From Rhodopirellula baltica (GTDB lineage Bacteria > Planctomycetota > Planctomycetia > Pirellulales > Pirellulaceae), in NCBI GenBank assembly GCA_002901265.1, contig PPHI01000082.1, forward strand, positions 30,877 through 94,876: DNA of 64,000 nt. Reading direction: 5' to 3'. Position 1 is the stretch's first letter; the number at the start of each line of letters is the position of its first letter. Both the position numbers and the translations under genes were made by a program. This document shows positions 16,614 to 25,917 of this stretch, one piece after another. The notes beneath the pieces were generated by a model, which saw nothing but the letters and a program-made list of their open reading frames with translations, did not search any database and was not told where the DNA came from.

Positions 16614-17359
16614 GTGTTCATCGCTGCTTCTACCGAATGTTTTCCTGACCTTGAGCTCCGCGCTGCGATCGAATTCGCATCGGACTTGGAGTTCACTGCG
16701 ATCGAAATTGCGATCCACGAATCGGGGGACGTCAAGCCCTCGGAAATCTTGGAAGACATGGACCGTTCGATCCAGTTGTTGCGTTACACGCACCGTTTGG
16801 ACATTTCCGGATACAGCGTTCAACTCGCGTCGACCGGACAGCAGCATTACGAAGATTTTGCCAAGCTGTGCTGGCTCGCCAAAACGACCAAAGTGGTCAC
16901 GTTGACGGTGCCGTCGGCCGAGCAGGGCACACCGTTCAACGAAGAAGTCGAGCACCTGCAGCGATTGGTCGAATGCGGTGATGCCGAAGCGTCCGCGTCA
17001 GCGTGAAAAGCCAGCTGGGTTGCTTGAGCGAAGACCCCGACACGTTGATGGTGCTGTGCAACAACGTTGATGGACTGGGCATCACGCTTGACCCCAGCGT
17101 TTACATCACCGGATCGGCGAAAGGCAAGAACCTGGACAACATTTTGAAGTTTGTCTGCAACGTTCACCTTCGCGATACGCGTCCGGACGCGTTTCAAGTC
17201 AGTGTCGGACAAGGCGAAGTCGACTATGGCAAACTGATCACGCAGCTCGAGCGTGAAAAGTATGACCGTGCGTTGACGGTCAATATGATGCCGATGGAAA
17301 ACCTGGACCATCGCGTCGAACTTCGCAAGCTGCGACGCTTGCTGGAAACCCTGGTGTGA
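16614..17359 (+). pseudogene. Sugar-phosphate isomerase/epimerase-like TIM-barrel gene split by a one-base deletion
   Basis: Two overlapping frames together make one protein of about 248 residues. The first (GTG 16614 with AAAAGGA upstream, to a stop at 17006) begins MFIAASTECFPDLELRAAIE and reads through VEHLQRLVECGDAEASASA. The second frame continues with VRVSVKSQLGCLSEDP and ends LRRLLETLV at 17359. Adding one G near 16989 restores GDAEGVRVSVK without other change. The protein looks like an AP-endonuclease-2/xylose isomerase-like TIM barrel. It is followed with a 4-bp overlap (GTGA) by the nudix gene. Whether the deletion is real or a sequencing error cannot be decided here, as both halves look well preserved. 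Confidence 0.75.
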
Positions 17360-18117
17360 TCTCGCTCGACGCGAGCTGGCGGAAGTCGATCACCCGGGTG
17401 TTAGACGATTTTGCCGAACCCAGCTACGTTCGCGCGTCTCAAACATTCCGGGCGTTGCGTCAACCGACCATGCCAAGTCGCCGGCGACTGAGCCCTCGGC
17501 TTGCCTATGGTCGCCATCGTGGGCCCGCACGTCGCGGTTGCCGCCATGCGGCCGTGGTCATCGTGATTTACCCGCACCGCGAAACCGGTCGGCCTTGCAT
17601 CGCGCTGACGCGGCGGCCAATGACGCTGTCCCACCACGCAGGCCAAATCTGCTTGCCTGGCGGACGCGTAGAAAACGGCGAGGTGGCAATCGAGGCGGCG
17701 AAACGCGAATACCACGAAGAACTGGGAGTCGAGCTCGATCGTGCGACATGCCTGGGGACGCTTCCGAAGATCTATGTCTATGCCAGCGACAACTTGGTCG
17801 ACACCTTTGTGTTGGTCCACCAAGACCACTTGCCGGTGTGGGCCCCCGATCCAACGGAAGTTGACCAAGTGATCGAGATCCCGCTCAGTGCGCTCAGCCG
17901 ACTGGGCCGAACGGCGGCTGATTCGATTGTCCAAATCGATTCTGTTCGCCGCGGTAAGGTCGCCGAGGGTGACGAGGTATTCAATTACGGATTCAGTTAC
18001 CCGGCGATTGACCTGGTCGATTGCGAGGGACGCCAGCACCAAGTGTGGGGAGCAACAGCGATGCTGCTCGCCCAGTGGGGTGAGGTGCTACACCGTGCCC
18101 AGAGTGGCAACGGCTGA
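17356..18117 (+). CDS. Nudix hydrolase, CoA-pyrophosphatase-like
   Basis: 253 residues starting at a GTG that overlaps the stop of the preceding gene. The Nudix box is complete (GGRVENGEVAIEAAKREYHEELG, residues about 95-117, first G-x5-E-x7-REYHEELG). The preceding MTLSHHAGQICLPGGR is the extra signature of the CoA/acyl-CoA pyrophosphatase subgroup (NudL/PCD1 type). It would hydrolyse CoA or its derivatives to 3',5'-ADP and phosphopantetheine; exact substrate is inferred. An Arg-rich stretch (residues 38-62) precedes the fold. Confidence 0.85.
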   Translation: MISLDASWRKSITRVLDDFAEPSYVRASQTFRALRQPTMPSRRRLSPRLAYGRHRGPARRGCRHAAVVIVIYPHRETGRPCIALTRRPMTLSHHAGQICLPGGRVENGEVAIEAAKREYHEELGVELDRATCLGTLPKIYVYASDNLVDTFVLVHQDHLPVWAPDPTEVDQVIEIPLSALSRLGRTAADSIVQIDSVRRGKVAEGDEVFNYGFSYPAIDLVDCEGRQHQVWGATAMLLAQWGEVLHRAQSGNG

Positions 18118-18393
18118 TGAAAACATCGGAATGAGACTTCGAGGCACGGTGTCGGTTAACGTTCAGTGTGAAGTTTTGCCGACATTGCTTCAGCATGACT
18201 CGCCCGCAGCAGATTGGGGCGAGCCGTCGCGGTTGTTCGGCCAATGAAAGCACTTACCTTGGCCGACTCGCTAGCGCATCCTACAATCGCGGTGACTGAT
18301 TTCACGACATCCACCTTGGCGTTTGCGAACTCCCCGGTGAATGACGTTTTGAAACGAAGATTTACACGAAACCACTTTTAGAGGGTCAGTGAC

Positions 18394-18723
18394 ATGGCAT
18401 CCGAAGCCGTCGTCGAGTTTACCGAAGAGAATTTTGAGGCCGAAGTGATGCAAGCTGACGGCCCCGTCCTCGTTGATTTCTGGGCACCCTGGTGCGGCCC
18501 TTGCCGTGCAATCGCCCCAATGATCGACCAATTGGCGTCCGAAAATTCGGACAAGAAGGTCGGCAAATTGAACATCGACGAAGCCCCCGGGATCGCCCAA
18601 AAGTACGGTATCACCGGTATCCCAACGCTGTTGGTGTTCAAAAACGGCGATGTAGAGCACAGCTTCCGCGGTGGAAACACCACCAAGGCTGCGCTGCAAG
18701 AAGCCCTCGACGCTTCTCTGTAA
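18394..18723 (+). CDS. trxA: Thioredoxin
   Basis: 109 residues with the canonical active site WCGPC (Cys34, Cys37), the ILVDFWAPW-like strand before it, KLNIDEAP and the cis-proline region GIPTLLVFKNG. It is a cytoplasmic protein-disulfide reductant. A 276-bp gap precedes it (18118-18393) in which I see no gene. It may donate electrons to many partners; adjacency to thyA is not a known functional link. Confidence 0.95.
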   Translation: MASEAVVEFTEENFEAEVMQADGPVLVDFWAPWCGPCRAIAPMIDQLASENSDKKVGKLNIDEAPGIAQKYGITGIPTLLVFKNGDVEHSFRGGNTTKAALQEALDASL

Positions 18724-18745
18724 GCTCTCTCGTTTGATTTTGGCC

Positions 18746-18767
18746 GCTCTCCCGTAGGCGGGAGAGC
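18746..18767 (+). terminator. Hairpin after thioredoxin gene, possible terminator
   Basis: GCTCTCCCG (18746-18754) and CGGGAGAGC (18759-18767) form a perfect 9-bp stem with a 4-nt loop, 23 bp beyond the trx stop. There is no clear T run afterwards, so function as a terminator is only likely. Confidence 0.45.
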
Positions 18768-18968
18768 CGTGTCAGGTGGCGGTTTGCGTACCGACTTGGC
18801 CAAGGCCACTCCCTTCCCTAGCGGCCCGTCGTTTCAAGATTAACCACGGGCTAGAATGGGACTCCAATCGCCGCTGCCTGCGAAACGCATTCGCAGAGTA
18901 TTTGCGCTGGGCATTTACGCTGAGCACCGGCGAGTCTTCTTTGTTTCTCACGCAAGCAGGCGAAAGCA

Positions 18969-19763
18969 ATGCTGCAATACCTTCGATTGCTCGAAGACAT
19001 TCTCGAGTCGGGCTCGGATCGTGGAGACCGAACGGGAGTGGGCACCCGAAGCCTGTTTGGCCGCCAAATGACCTTCAATTTGGAAGAAGGTTTCCCGCTT
19101 CTAACCACCAAAAAACTGCACCTTCGTTCGATCATTTTCGAACTGCTGTGGTTCTTGCGCGGCGACACGAACATCGCTTGGCTGAACGAAAACGGCGTGC
19201 GGATCTGGGACGAATGGGCCGACGAAAACGGCGATTTAGGGCCTGTCTATGGGCACCAATGGCGGTCCTGGCCGGCCCCGGATGGCCAGACGATCGACCA
19301 GATCGCTTGGGTCGAAAACGAGATCCGCAACAACCCGCTCAGCCGTCGCTTGATCGTCTCCGCTTGGAACGTCAGCGAAGTCAACCGCATGGCGTTACCA
19401 CCGTGCCACACGCTGTTTCAGTTTTATGTGGCGGACAATCGTTTGTCGTGTCAGCTGTACCAGCGCAGCGCAGACGTGTTTCTGGGCGTCCCGTTCAATA
19501 TCGCCAGCTACGCGCTGCTGACGTTGATGATGGCCAAGGTCACCGGGCTGCAACCAGGCACTTTCGTGCACACCTTCGGCGACGTGCACCTGTACCAAAA
19601 TCACTTTGACCAGGCCCGCGAGCAATTGACGCGAGAACCAAAGCCGCTGCCGAAACTCGTGATTTCGCGAACGCCTGAATCGATCGACGATTTCCGATTC
19701 GAAGACTTCGAAGTGATCGATTATCACCCGCATCCACACATTAAAGCACCGGTTGCCGTTTAA
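18969..19763 (+). CDS. thyA: Thymidylate synthase
   Basis: 264 residues, the same length as E. coli ThyA. The nucleophile is Cys146 in [11 protein letters not shown], with [19 protein letters not shown] and the dUMP-binding [12 protein letters not shown] stretch. It methylates dUMP to dTMP and turns methylene-tetrahydrofolate into dihydrofolate. The next gene (27 bp on) is dihydrofolate reductase, which restores tetrahydrofolate; the pair is a common and functionally sensible unit. Confidence 0.97.
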   Translation: MLQYLRLLEDILESGSDRGDRTGVGTRSLFGRQMTFNLEEGFPLLTTKKLHLRSIIFELLWFLRGDTNIAWLNENGVRIWDEWADENGDLGPVYGHQWRSWPAPDGQTIDQIAWVENEIRNNPLSRRLIVSAWNVSEVNRMALPPCHTLFQFYVADNRLSCQLYQRSADVFLGVPFNIASYALLTLMMAKVTGLQPGTFVHTFGDVHLYQNHFDQAREQLTREPKPLPKLVISRTPESIDDFRFEDFEVIDYHPHPHIKAPVAV

Positions 19764-19790
19764 GCCTGTCGCGCCACGGAAGAGGCACCT

Positions 19791-20282
19791 ATGAAACCGA
19801 CGTTGACCGCCGTTGTCGCGATTAGTTCGAACGACATGATTGGCCGTGATGGCGACATGCCATGGCGTCTGAGCAGCGATTTGAAGCGTTTTAAAGCCCT
19901 GACGATGGGCGGCGTCCTGATCATGGGCCGCAAGACATTTGATTCGATTGGCAAACCGCTTCCTGGACGGCGAACAATTGTCGTGACACGCAATGCCGAT
20001 TGGGGGTGCGAAGGTGTCGAGGTCGCCCACTCGCCTGAGGCAGCGGTCACCCAAAGTGGAAACGATCCCGCCTTTGTTGTAGGCGGGGCGGAGATTTACC
20101 GCCAACTGATCGATCGCTGCAATCAGATTTTTTTGACGCGTGTCTTGTGCGAAGTCGGTGGCGACACAGAATTACAGCTCGACTTGTCTGAATTTGCCGT
20201 GATTGAGCAATCGCGGATCCCCGCAGGTCCGAAAGATGAGTATCCGACCGAGTTTCTGCGTTTAAAACGTCGCGAAACTTGA
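19791..20282 (+). CDS. folA: Dihydrofolate reductase
   Basis: 163 residues. It begins MKPTLTAVVAISSNDMIG, with the DMPWRLSSDLKRFKALTMG segment holding the catalytic Asp region, VLIMGRKTFDSIGKPLPGR for NADPH binding, and FVVGGAEIYRQLI. It lies 27 bp downstream of thyA and is probably co-transcribed with it. Confidence 0.95.
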   Translation: MKPTLTAVVAISSNDMIGRDGDMPWRLSSDLKRFKALTMGGVLIMGRKTFDSIGKPLPGRRTIVVTRNADWGCEGVEVAHSPEAAVTQSGNDPAFVVGGAEIYRQLIDRCNQIFLTRVLCEVGGDTELQLDLSEFAVIEQSRIPAGPKDEYPTEFLRLKRRET

Positions 20283-20410
20283 CTGCCAGCGTGACGGCGT
20301 GCGTGCTCAAACCCGCCGTTTGGGAGCAATCCACAAAGCGTTTGGGTGGTCACTTTGGTCGCGAAACGCGAGTGGAATTAAAAATCCCGAAAAAGGCTGG
20401 AAAGTGGCCA

Positions 20411-20440
20411 TTGAGCAAAAAGGGGGCCATTCGCTATAGT
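20411..20440 (+). promoter_or_regulatory. Predicted sigma-70 type promoter of the rpsM-rpoA operon
   Basis: TTGAGC (20411-20416) and TATAGT (20435-20440) are spaced 18 bp and lie 135 bp before the rpsM start, in the 292-bp gap after folA. The match to the consensus is good but untested. Confidence 0.5.
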
Positions 20441-20574
20441 CCGGGATTCGCGGACAGCACTTTTTCGTTTTTTGCGTGTGGCGGGCCTTTTCACAAGGTT
20501 TCAGGCCGCCGAGGGACCATCCCCGCGGTGCTGCCACAGTCCAGTTTGCACGAGATATTTGCAGGAGCATTGCT

Positions 20575-20958
20575 ATGCCCCGTTTGTTGGGCGTCGACAT
20601 TCCGAACGACAAACAGATCCAGTATTCGCTGACCTACTTGTACGGCGTTGGTTTATACAGCGCACGTGAAGTATGTGAGAAACTTGGGATCGATCCGACG
20701 CGACCCGCGACGGAGATCAACGAAGACGAGCTGGGTCAAATTGCAGCATTGCTGGAACGCGACTACACGGTTGAAGGTCCCCTTCGCCGCCAGGTCACGC
20801 AAAACATCAGCCGCCTTCGCGAAATCAAATCATACCGCGGCATGCGTCACCGCATGGGCTTGCCAGTCCGCGGTCAGCGCACCAAGACCAACTCGCGAAC
20901 GCGAAAAGGTCCAAAGAAGACCGTCGCCGGAAAGAAAGGCGTCAAGGACCTTCGCTAG
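20575..20958 (+). CDS. rpsM: Ribosomal protein S13
   Basis: 127 residues: MPRLLGVDIPNDKQIQYSLTYLYGVG at the start and the basic C-terminal tail GQRTKTNSRTRKGPKKT. A strong AGGAG precedes ATG 20575, which decides the start over an in-frame ATG at 20476. S13 binds the head of the 30S subunit. It opens an operon rpsM-rpsK-rpoA-rplQ. Confidence 0.97.
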   Translation: MPRLLGVDIPNDKQIQYSLTYLYGVGLYSAREVCEKLGIDPTRPATEINEDELGQIAALLERDYTVEGPLRRQVTQNISRLREIKSYRGMRHRMGLPVRGQRTKTNSRTRKGPKKTVAGKKGVKDLR

Positions 20959-21008
20959 CGTTCTTTATTACCGATTCAGTTACCGATTTTTGCGTTTAGG
21001 ACTTTGCC

Positions 21009-21392
21009 GTGGCAAAGAGCAACAAGAAAAAACGAGTCCGTCGCAACGTGACCAATGGCATCGCCCACATTCACGCGACGTTCAACAATACCACTGTCAC
21101 TATCACCGATGCCAAGGGCGACACCTTGTGCTGGGCGAGTGCGGGCACGAGCGGATTCAAAGGAAGCCGCAAGAGCACCCCGTTTGCCGGCCAATGTGCT
21201 GCTCAACAGGCCGCCGAAAAGGCGACCAAGTTCGGTATGCGTGACGTCGAAGTGCGAGTCAAAGGCCCGGGTTCGGGTCGCGAAAGTGCAATCACCGCGC
21301 TGCAATCGGCGGGATTGAAGGTCAAGTTGATCGAAGACGTGACCCCCATTCCTCACAACGGATGCCGACCACGCAAAAAGCGTCGCGTCTAA
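21009..21392 (+). CDS. rpsK: Ribosomal protein S11
   Basis: 127 residues from a GTG start. The core [15 protein letters not shown] and the C-terminal [18 protein letters not shown] are diagnostic. S11 sits in the 30S platform. It lies 50 bp after rpsM. In many bacteria rpsD follows, but here rpoA comes next. Confidence 0.97.
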   Translation: MAKSNKKKRVRRNVTNGIAHIHATFNNTTVTITDAKGDTLCWASAGTSGFKGSRKSTPFAGQCAAQQAAEKATKFGMRDVEVRVKGPGSGRESAITALQSAGLKVKLIEDVTPIPHNGCRPRKKRRV

Positions 21393-21509
21393 TTCCTTAC
21401 TTCGTCGATTCAGGCACCCCGCATGCTGCGTGTATACGCGCAGCAACCTGGTGTCGCGTCGATTCATTCAATTCGCAATCGTACTCCCCAGCGACAAGGT
21501 TACATCGCA

Positions 21510-22499
21510 ATGCATATCCGTTGGCGTGGAATGGAGCTTCCCAGCACACTGGAAGTTGACCGCGATTCACTTTCGCAAACCTACGGCAAATTCACCGCAG
21601 AGCCTTTCGAGCGTGGTTTCGGCACCAGCGTCGGTAACTCCATCCGACGTGTCCTGCTGAGCAGCTTGATGGGTAGTGCCGTCACGCAGATCAAAATCCG
21701 TGGCGCACAGCACGAATTCACCAACATTCCAGGCGTTCTAGAAGATGTCACCGACATCGTCCTGAACGTGAAGAGCTTGGTCGTTCGCAACCACAGCGAA
21801 GCGACCCGCGTGATCACCGTCGAAGCCGATAAGGCTGGCGAGATCCGCGGCAGCGACATCCAGACGGATCAAGATGTCGAAATCATCAACCAAGACATCG
21901 TCTTGGCAACCTTGACCGAAGACGTCCCTTTCATGATGGAAATGGTCGTCGAAAACGGACGTGGATATGTCCCCGCGACCGAACACAGCAGCGCCGACCA
22001 CGAAATCGGAATCATCCCGATCGACGCGGTCTACAGCCCTGTGACCCGTGTCCGTTACGACGTCGAAGAGACCCGTGTCGGCCAAAAAACCAACTATGAC
22101 AAGCTGGTTCTGGAAATCTGGACCGACGGAAGTGTGAACCCGGAATTGGCGCTCGTCGAAGCCGCCAAGATCCTGCGTAAACACCTCAACCCGTTCGTCC
22201 AATATCGCGAACTCGGACCGAGCATCTTCTCGGCCGCTCGCGGTGGGGCCGGATCGCCCGAAGCACAGCTGGAAGCCAAGCTCAACATGACGCTTGCCGA
22301 CCTCCGACTTTCCGTGCGGGCTAACAACTGCCTGGAAAGCGAAAACATCCAAACCGTGCGTGACCTCGTCCAACGTAACGAAGATCAGTTGCTGGAAGTC
22401 CGAAACTTCGGTGACACGACGCTGAACGAAGTCCGCGAAAAGTTGGCCCAATACGGCCTGCACCTCGGCATGCGAGTGCCAGCCCAACCGTTGTTCTAG
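21510..22499 (+). CDS. rpoA: DNA-directed RNA polymerase alpha subunit
   Basis: About 329 residues from ATG 21510. The N-terminal dimerisation domain is clear ([23 protein letters not shown], and [16 protein letters not shown]). The C-terminal domain ([15 protein letters not shown] stretch, [35 protein letters not shown]) binds UP elements and activators. Upstream in-frame ATGs (21423) lack support; ATG 21531 ([10 protein letters not shown]) is an alternative. It is third in the ribosomal operon. Confidence 0.96.
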   Translation: MHIRWRGMELPSTLEVDRDSLSQTYGKFTAEPFERGFGTSVGNSIRRVLLSSLMGSAVTQIKIRGAQHEFTNIPGVLEDVTDIVLNVKSLVVRNHSEATRVITVEADKAGEIRGSDIQTDQDVEIINQDIVLATLTEDVPFMMEMVVENGRGYVPATEHSSADHEIGIIPIDAVYSPVTRVRYDVEETRVGQKTNYDKLVLEIWTDGSVNPELALVEAAKILRKHLNPFVQYRELGPSIFSAARGGAGSPEAQLEAKLNMTLADLRLSVRANNCLESENIQTVRDLVQRNEDQLLEVRNFGDTTLNEVREKLAQYGLHLGMRVPAQPLF

Positions 22500-22576
22500 G
22501 TTCTGCCGAACCTGTCCACCGGGCAAGCCAACTGCTGTAACCACAATATAAGTCACCAACCCATACCTGAACTGTC

Positions 22577-23185
22577 ATGCGACACCGACGACATGGCCGC
22601 ACCCTGGGACGTAGCCCCAGCCATCGCAAGGCCCTGCTGAAAAACCTCGCCAGCGCCCTGTTCCTGACCGAACGCGACGCCGAGTTGGATGAGAACGCGC
22701 CCAAGGTTGCCGGTCGTATCACGACCACGCTGCAAAAGGCCAAGGAAGTTCGTCCATTGGTCGAGAAGTGCATCACTATCGCCAAGAAGTCTCTCCCACA
22801 CGCCGAAGCCGCGAAGGAATTCGCTTGCGACGCTGACCGTGGCTCGGACGAGTACAAGAAATGGCGTGAAAGCGATAACTGGAAGAAATGGGCCGACGCC
22901 CGTGGACCAGTCGTCGCCGCACAACGCCGCGTTGTTCAAATGATCGGTGACCGCGAAGCGACCGCAGTCTTGTTCGACATCGTTGCCGAACGTTACGTCG
23001 ATCGCCAAGGTGGTTACACCCGCATCGTACGCTTGGCCATGCCTCGCCTCGGTGACGCCGGTACTCGCGCTATTTTGGAATTGGTTGGCAAGAACGATCG
23101 CGTCAACCGCGCCGCCGAACGCCCTGCCTTCGATAGCGAAGCACCTGCCGAAGAACCAGCAGCAGAAGAAGCAAACGCAGAATAA
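22577..23185 (+). CDS. rplQ: Ribosomal protein L17, expanded
   Basis: 202 residues, against about 120-130 in most bacteria. The N-terminus MRHRRHGRTLGRSPSHRKALLKNL and the core ADRQGGYTRI-like region (YVDRQGGYTRIVRL) are L17. Extra sequence appears near residues 31-49, in a charged block at about 73-114 (rich in Lys, Glu, Trp), and as an acidic Ala/Glu tail after residue 172. L17 lies near the exit tunnel of the 50S subunit, so the insert would be at the ribosome surface. It is the last gene before a clear terminator. Confidence 0.94.
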   Translation: MRHRRHGRTLGRSPSHRKALLKNLASALFLTERDAELDENAPKVAGRITTTLQKAKEVRPLVEKCITIAKKSLPHAEAAKEFACDADRGSDEYKKWRESDNWKKWADARGPVVAAQRRVVQMIGDREATAVLFDIVAERYVDRQGGYTRIVRLAMPRLGDAGTRAILELVGKNDRVNRAAERPAFDSEAPAEEPAAEEANAE

Positions 23186-23209
23186 GCTCGCTTCGAGAAA
23201 CGACATCGA

Positions 23210-23247
23210 CGGACAAGTCAGCTAATGCCGACTTGTCCGTTTTTTTA
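23210..23247 (+). terminator. Rho-independent terminator of the rpsM-rpsK-rpoA-rplQ operon
   Basis: CGGACAAGTC (23210-23219) pairs perfectly with GACTTGTCCG (23230-23239), loop 10 nt, followed by eight T on the plus strand. It lies 25 bp after the rplQ stop. Confidence 0.92.
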
Positions 23248-23300
23248 TGCGCTCGCAGCTCGCGATGTTCAAACTGCTGCACGAGTCACGCTGCACTCGT

Positions 23301-24125
23301 CTATTCGACCGCTTCGGCGTCAACGAACCAACGCGTGGGTGATACACCTTGCGAAGGGTACAACTGCAAATTGCGTTCGCCAAACAAAACCTGTTTGAGT
23401 GCCTCACGCTTCGCCGAACCCGTGATAATAAACCAAATGTCCTTGCCGGCCGAAATCGCCGGATAAGTCATCGTGTAGCGATGAGCTTGAAACTTGGGGA
23501 CATAGTTTTCAATGAACGACGCGTCGGTTACACCGAGGGCTTTCGTCTCGGGAAACAGTGATGAAGTGTGCGCGTCGTCACCCATTCCCAGCAGTACCAG
23601 ATCAAAAGTTGGCATCGCGGTTCCAAAGAATGCTTCCATCTCAGATGCGTAGGCTCGTGCTGCTTCCGCTGGGGCATCGACCTGAACCTGCACGGGATGA
23701 ACATTCGATTCTTTGACCGGGATGTGGTCCAACAGGGCGTTTTTGACCATCTTGTAGTTGCTGTCGGAGTGGTCATGGGGCACGTTTCGCTCGTCGCCCC
23801 AAAAGAAATGGATTTGTTCCCATGGCAAATCTCGCGTGGCCAACATCTCATAGACACGCTTTGGCGTCGAACCTCCGGAAAGCGAGATCGAAAACGTGTC
23901 CTTCGATTTCAAGGTTTCGGTAATGAGCTCGCAGATCGAATCGGTCACGGCGTTTTGAAGCTTGGTGAGATCCGCATACGGTTCAAAAGGGAAAAATGCC
24001 ACGGCGTATTTCTCGTGCGATTGAAAGGTGGCTTGATGAACCACCGGTCCTGTCGGTGATTTGAAGTCTCGATGATAGCGGATTGCTGGCTGGCTACGAC
24101 ACAGGTCAGCGTTTCCGACAATCAT
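23301..24125 (-). CDS. pgl: 6-phosphogluconolactonase
   Basis: A SugarP-isomerase-fold (GlcNAc-6-P deaminase/6PGL) protein. The family signatures are SISLSGGSTPKRVYEML, HFFWGDERNVPHDHSDSN and LLGMGDDAHTSSLFP. It hydrolyses 6-phosphogluconolactone in the oxidative pentose phosphate pathway. The start is uncertain: ATG 24125 (274 residues) is used, while a GTG at 24044 with AGGA nearby would give the usual family length of about 247 residues. It is divergent from the GNAT gene. Confidence 0.87.
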   Translation of the reverse strand: MIVGNADLCRSQPAIRYHRDFKSPTGPVVHQATFQSHEKYAVAFFPFEPYADLTKLQNAVTDSICELITETLKSKDTFSISLSGGSTPKRVYEMLATRDLPWEQIHFFWGDERNVPHDHSDSNYKMVKNALLDHIPVKESNVHPVQVQVDAPAEAARAYASEMEAFFGTAMPTFDLVLLGMGDDAHTSSLFPETKALGVTDASFIENYVPKFQAHRYTMTYPAISAGKDIWFIITGSAKREALKQVLFGERNLQLYPSQGVSPTRWFVDAEAVE

Positions 24126-24178
24126 GCTATGGTGGTGGCAGCCACAAGATAGACTCCCGCAACCAGGATGCAGCCTTG

Positions 24179-24679
24179 ATGACAACGACCACGGGATCCG
24201 AGATCACGATTCGCGACGCACAGCGTGCTGATGTTCCCCAAATTCATGCGATGCTGGGCGAACTCGCCGAGTTTGAAAAACTATCTGAGCAGTTTGTCGG
24301 AACAGCGCAGCAGATGGAAACCGAGCTGTTTGATCGTGATGGCGGCCCGAGTGCCTTCATCGCGGTCGATGCGGAGTGCGGTCCAATTGCCTACGCGATT
24401 TACTTTGAAAACTTCTCTACATTCCTGTGCCGGCGGGGGCTTTATTTGGAAGACATCTATGTCCGACCGGCGTTTCGTAAACGTGGAATTGGAAAACGGA
24501 TGTTGCAACACCTCGCTTCGATCGCCGTCGAACGTCAGTGCGGGCGGATGGAATGGTGCGTGCTCGATTGGAACCAGAACGCGATCGACGTCTACGAGGC
24601 AATCGGAGGCGACGTGCTGCCCGATTGGCGGATCGTGCGACTCGATCAAGACGCGATTGCAAAACTCGCTGGCAAATAA
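24179..24679 (+). CDS. GNAT-family N-acetyltransferase
   Basis: 166 residues with the GNAT fold: ITIRDAQRADVPQIHAMLGELAEFEKL at the start, LYLEDIYVRPAFRKRGIGKRML holding the acetyl-CoA binding R-x-x-G-x-G/A motif, and MEWCVLDWNQNAIDVYEAIG. This pattern is close to diamine/spermidine acetyltransferases, but the acceptor is not certain. It is transcribed away from pgl with a short shared upstream region. Confidence 0.85.
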   Translation: MTTTTGSEITIRDAQRADVPQIHAMLGELAEFEKLSEQFVGTAQQMETELFDRDGGPSAFIAVDAECGPIAYAIYFENFSTFLCRRGLYLEDIYVRPAFRKRGIGKRMLQHLASIAVERQCGRMEWCVLDWNQNAIDVYEAIGGDVLPDWRIVRLDQDAIAKLAGK

Positions 24680-24764
24680 GGGTTCAATCTTTCTAGTTTT
24701 TCGTAAGGATCCAGCCGTGTTTCCTCAATAGTCTCGTGTAAGCCAGTCGCCACGAGACGTTCCG

Positions 24765-25271
24765 ATGAAAACACGAGCCCACCAAGAAACATTCGACCGT
24801 TGGCTGAATTGCCATACCGGCCTACTGTTAAAAGTCGCCTCGTCATTTTCCAAAGATGCGACCGATCGAGACGACTTGCTTCAAGAGATCTCGTTCCAAG
24901 TCTGGAAGTCGATCCCCGGCTATGACGGCCGCGTCAAGGAATCGACCTGGATCTATCGCGTCTCGCTCTACACCGCGATTCGGTGGGCGAAACGTGAATC
25001 CAATCGCCCCAGCACGGCAAATCTTGAACAACCCGCAATTGTCATTGACCAATCGGGACAGGACCCACGACTCGCTTGGCTCTACGAACAGATTCAAGCG
25101 TTGGAACCGATCGACCGTTCGCTAACGCTGCTGATGCTGGACGGCTACAGCTATCTGGAAATCGCCGACACCCTGGGGATGACGGAAAGCAATGTAGGTG
25201 TCCGACTCAGCCGCATCAAAAAGGATCTCACACGCAAACTTCAGCGAGAACGAAACGATGACATTCGATGA
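24765..25271 (+). CDS. ECF-type RNA polymerase sigma factor
   Basis: 168 residues. Region 2 (DRDDLLQEISFQVWKSI, STWIYRVSLYTAI) and region 4 (RSLTLLMLDGYSYLEIADTLGMTESNVGVRLSRIKKDL) are both clear. It probably directs a small regulon. It overlaps the next gene by 14 bp (start 25258), so translation is likely coupled. The partner is a small membrane protein and not a standard zinc-binding anti-sigma factor. Confidence 0.88.
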   Translation: MKTRAHQETFDRWLNCHTGLLLKVASSFSKDATDRDDLLQEISFQVWKSIPGYDGRVKESTWIYRVSLYTAIRWAKRESNRPSTANLEQPAIVIDQSGQDPRLAWLYEQIQALEPIDRSLTLLMLDGYSYLEIADTLGMTESNVGVRLSRIKKDLTRKLQRERNDDIR

Positions 25272-25857
25272 AGCCCAATCATTGTGGCAGTCACAACCGA
25301 ACGACAATCCTGCGGTCAATAAAGATGCGCTGATGCGATCAGTGAAGGCCAAGTACGCGGCGTTTGACCGAGTCGCCAACGTGACCGAAGTGGCGATGTT
25401 CTGCACGCTGCTGTTCGTCGCCGCGATGTTTATGCGAGACCCGATCATACAGGGTCACGACCGGATCTTGATTCTGGCCGGAATTGCTGCTGTTGTCTCG
25501 GCAACGTCGGTGTGGACTTGGCGGCGGGCACGAAAGCGACGTGAAGTTTCCTTTGACAATTCGCTGCTCGGGATCATCGAAAAATCAATCGACGGGATTG
25601 ATGATTATGCGGCACGAATGACCAGCTTCGTGTTTTGGTTTGGCGGTCCGCTTTGCTTGGGCTTGCTACTCGCCTTGTGGGTAGCAGACGAATCAAAACG
25701 CCCAATGCTTTACACCATCTTTATCCCCGCGACACTCATTTGCTTGGGGCTGAGCTACTGGCAAGTTCGACGCGAGATTCGTTTGAAACTGATTCCGCAA
25801 AGAACACAACTGGTCGAACTACAACGATCACTCATCAGTCACCAAGCGACTGTATGA
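25258..25857 (+). CDS. Membrane protein, putative anti-sigma partner of the ECF sigma factor
   Basis: 199 residues, unknown family. The N-terminal about 48 residues are soluble (MTFDEAQSLWQSQPND, KYAAFDRVANVTEVAM), followed by about four hydrophobic segments: 48-60, 70-87, 125-144 and 153-167. It starts inside the sigma gene's last codons, the usual arrangement for a sigma/anti-sigma pair. That it binds the sigma factor is inferred only from this arrangement. Confidence 0.72.
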   Translation: MTFDEAQSLWQSQPNDNPAVNKDALMRSVKAKYAAFDRVANVTEVAMFCTLLFVAAMFMRDPIIQGHDRILILAGIAAVVSATSVWTWRRARKRREVSFDNSLLGIIEKSIDGIDDYAARMTSFVFWFGGPLCLGLLLALWVADESKRPMLYTIFIPATLICLGLSYWQVRREIRLKLIPQRTQLVELQRSLISHQATV

Positions 25858-25917
25858 TGGGAGTAGATCGTTGACCGGAACGGCGATCATTTGCCCCGCA
25901 AATCAGTTGAACCAGCG

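Noticed and set aside
18118..18393. Possible small gene or RNA before thioredoxin
   Set aside because: The open frames here continue from the nudix region in other frames and look random; no stable conserved structure could be seen by eye.
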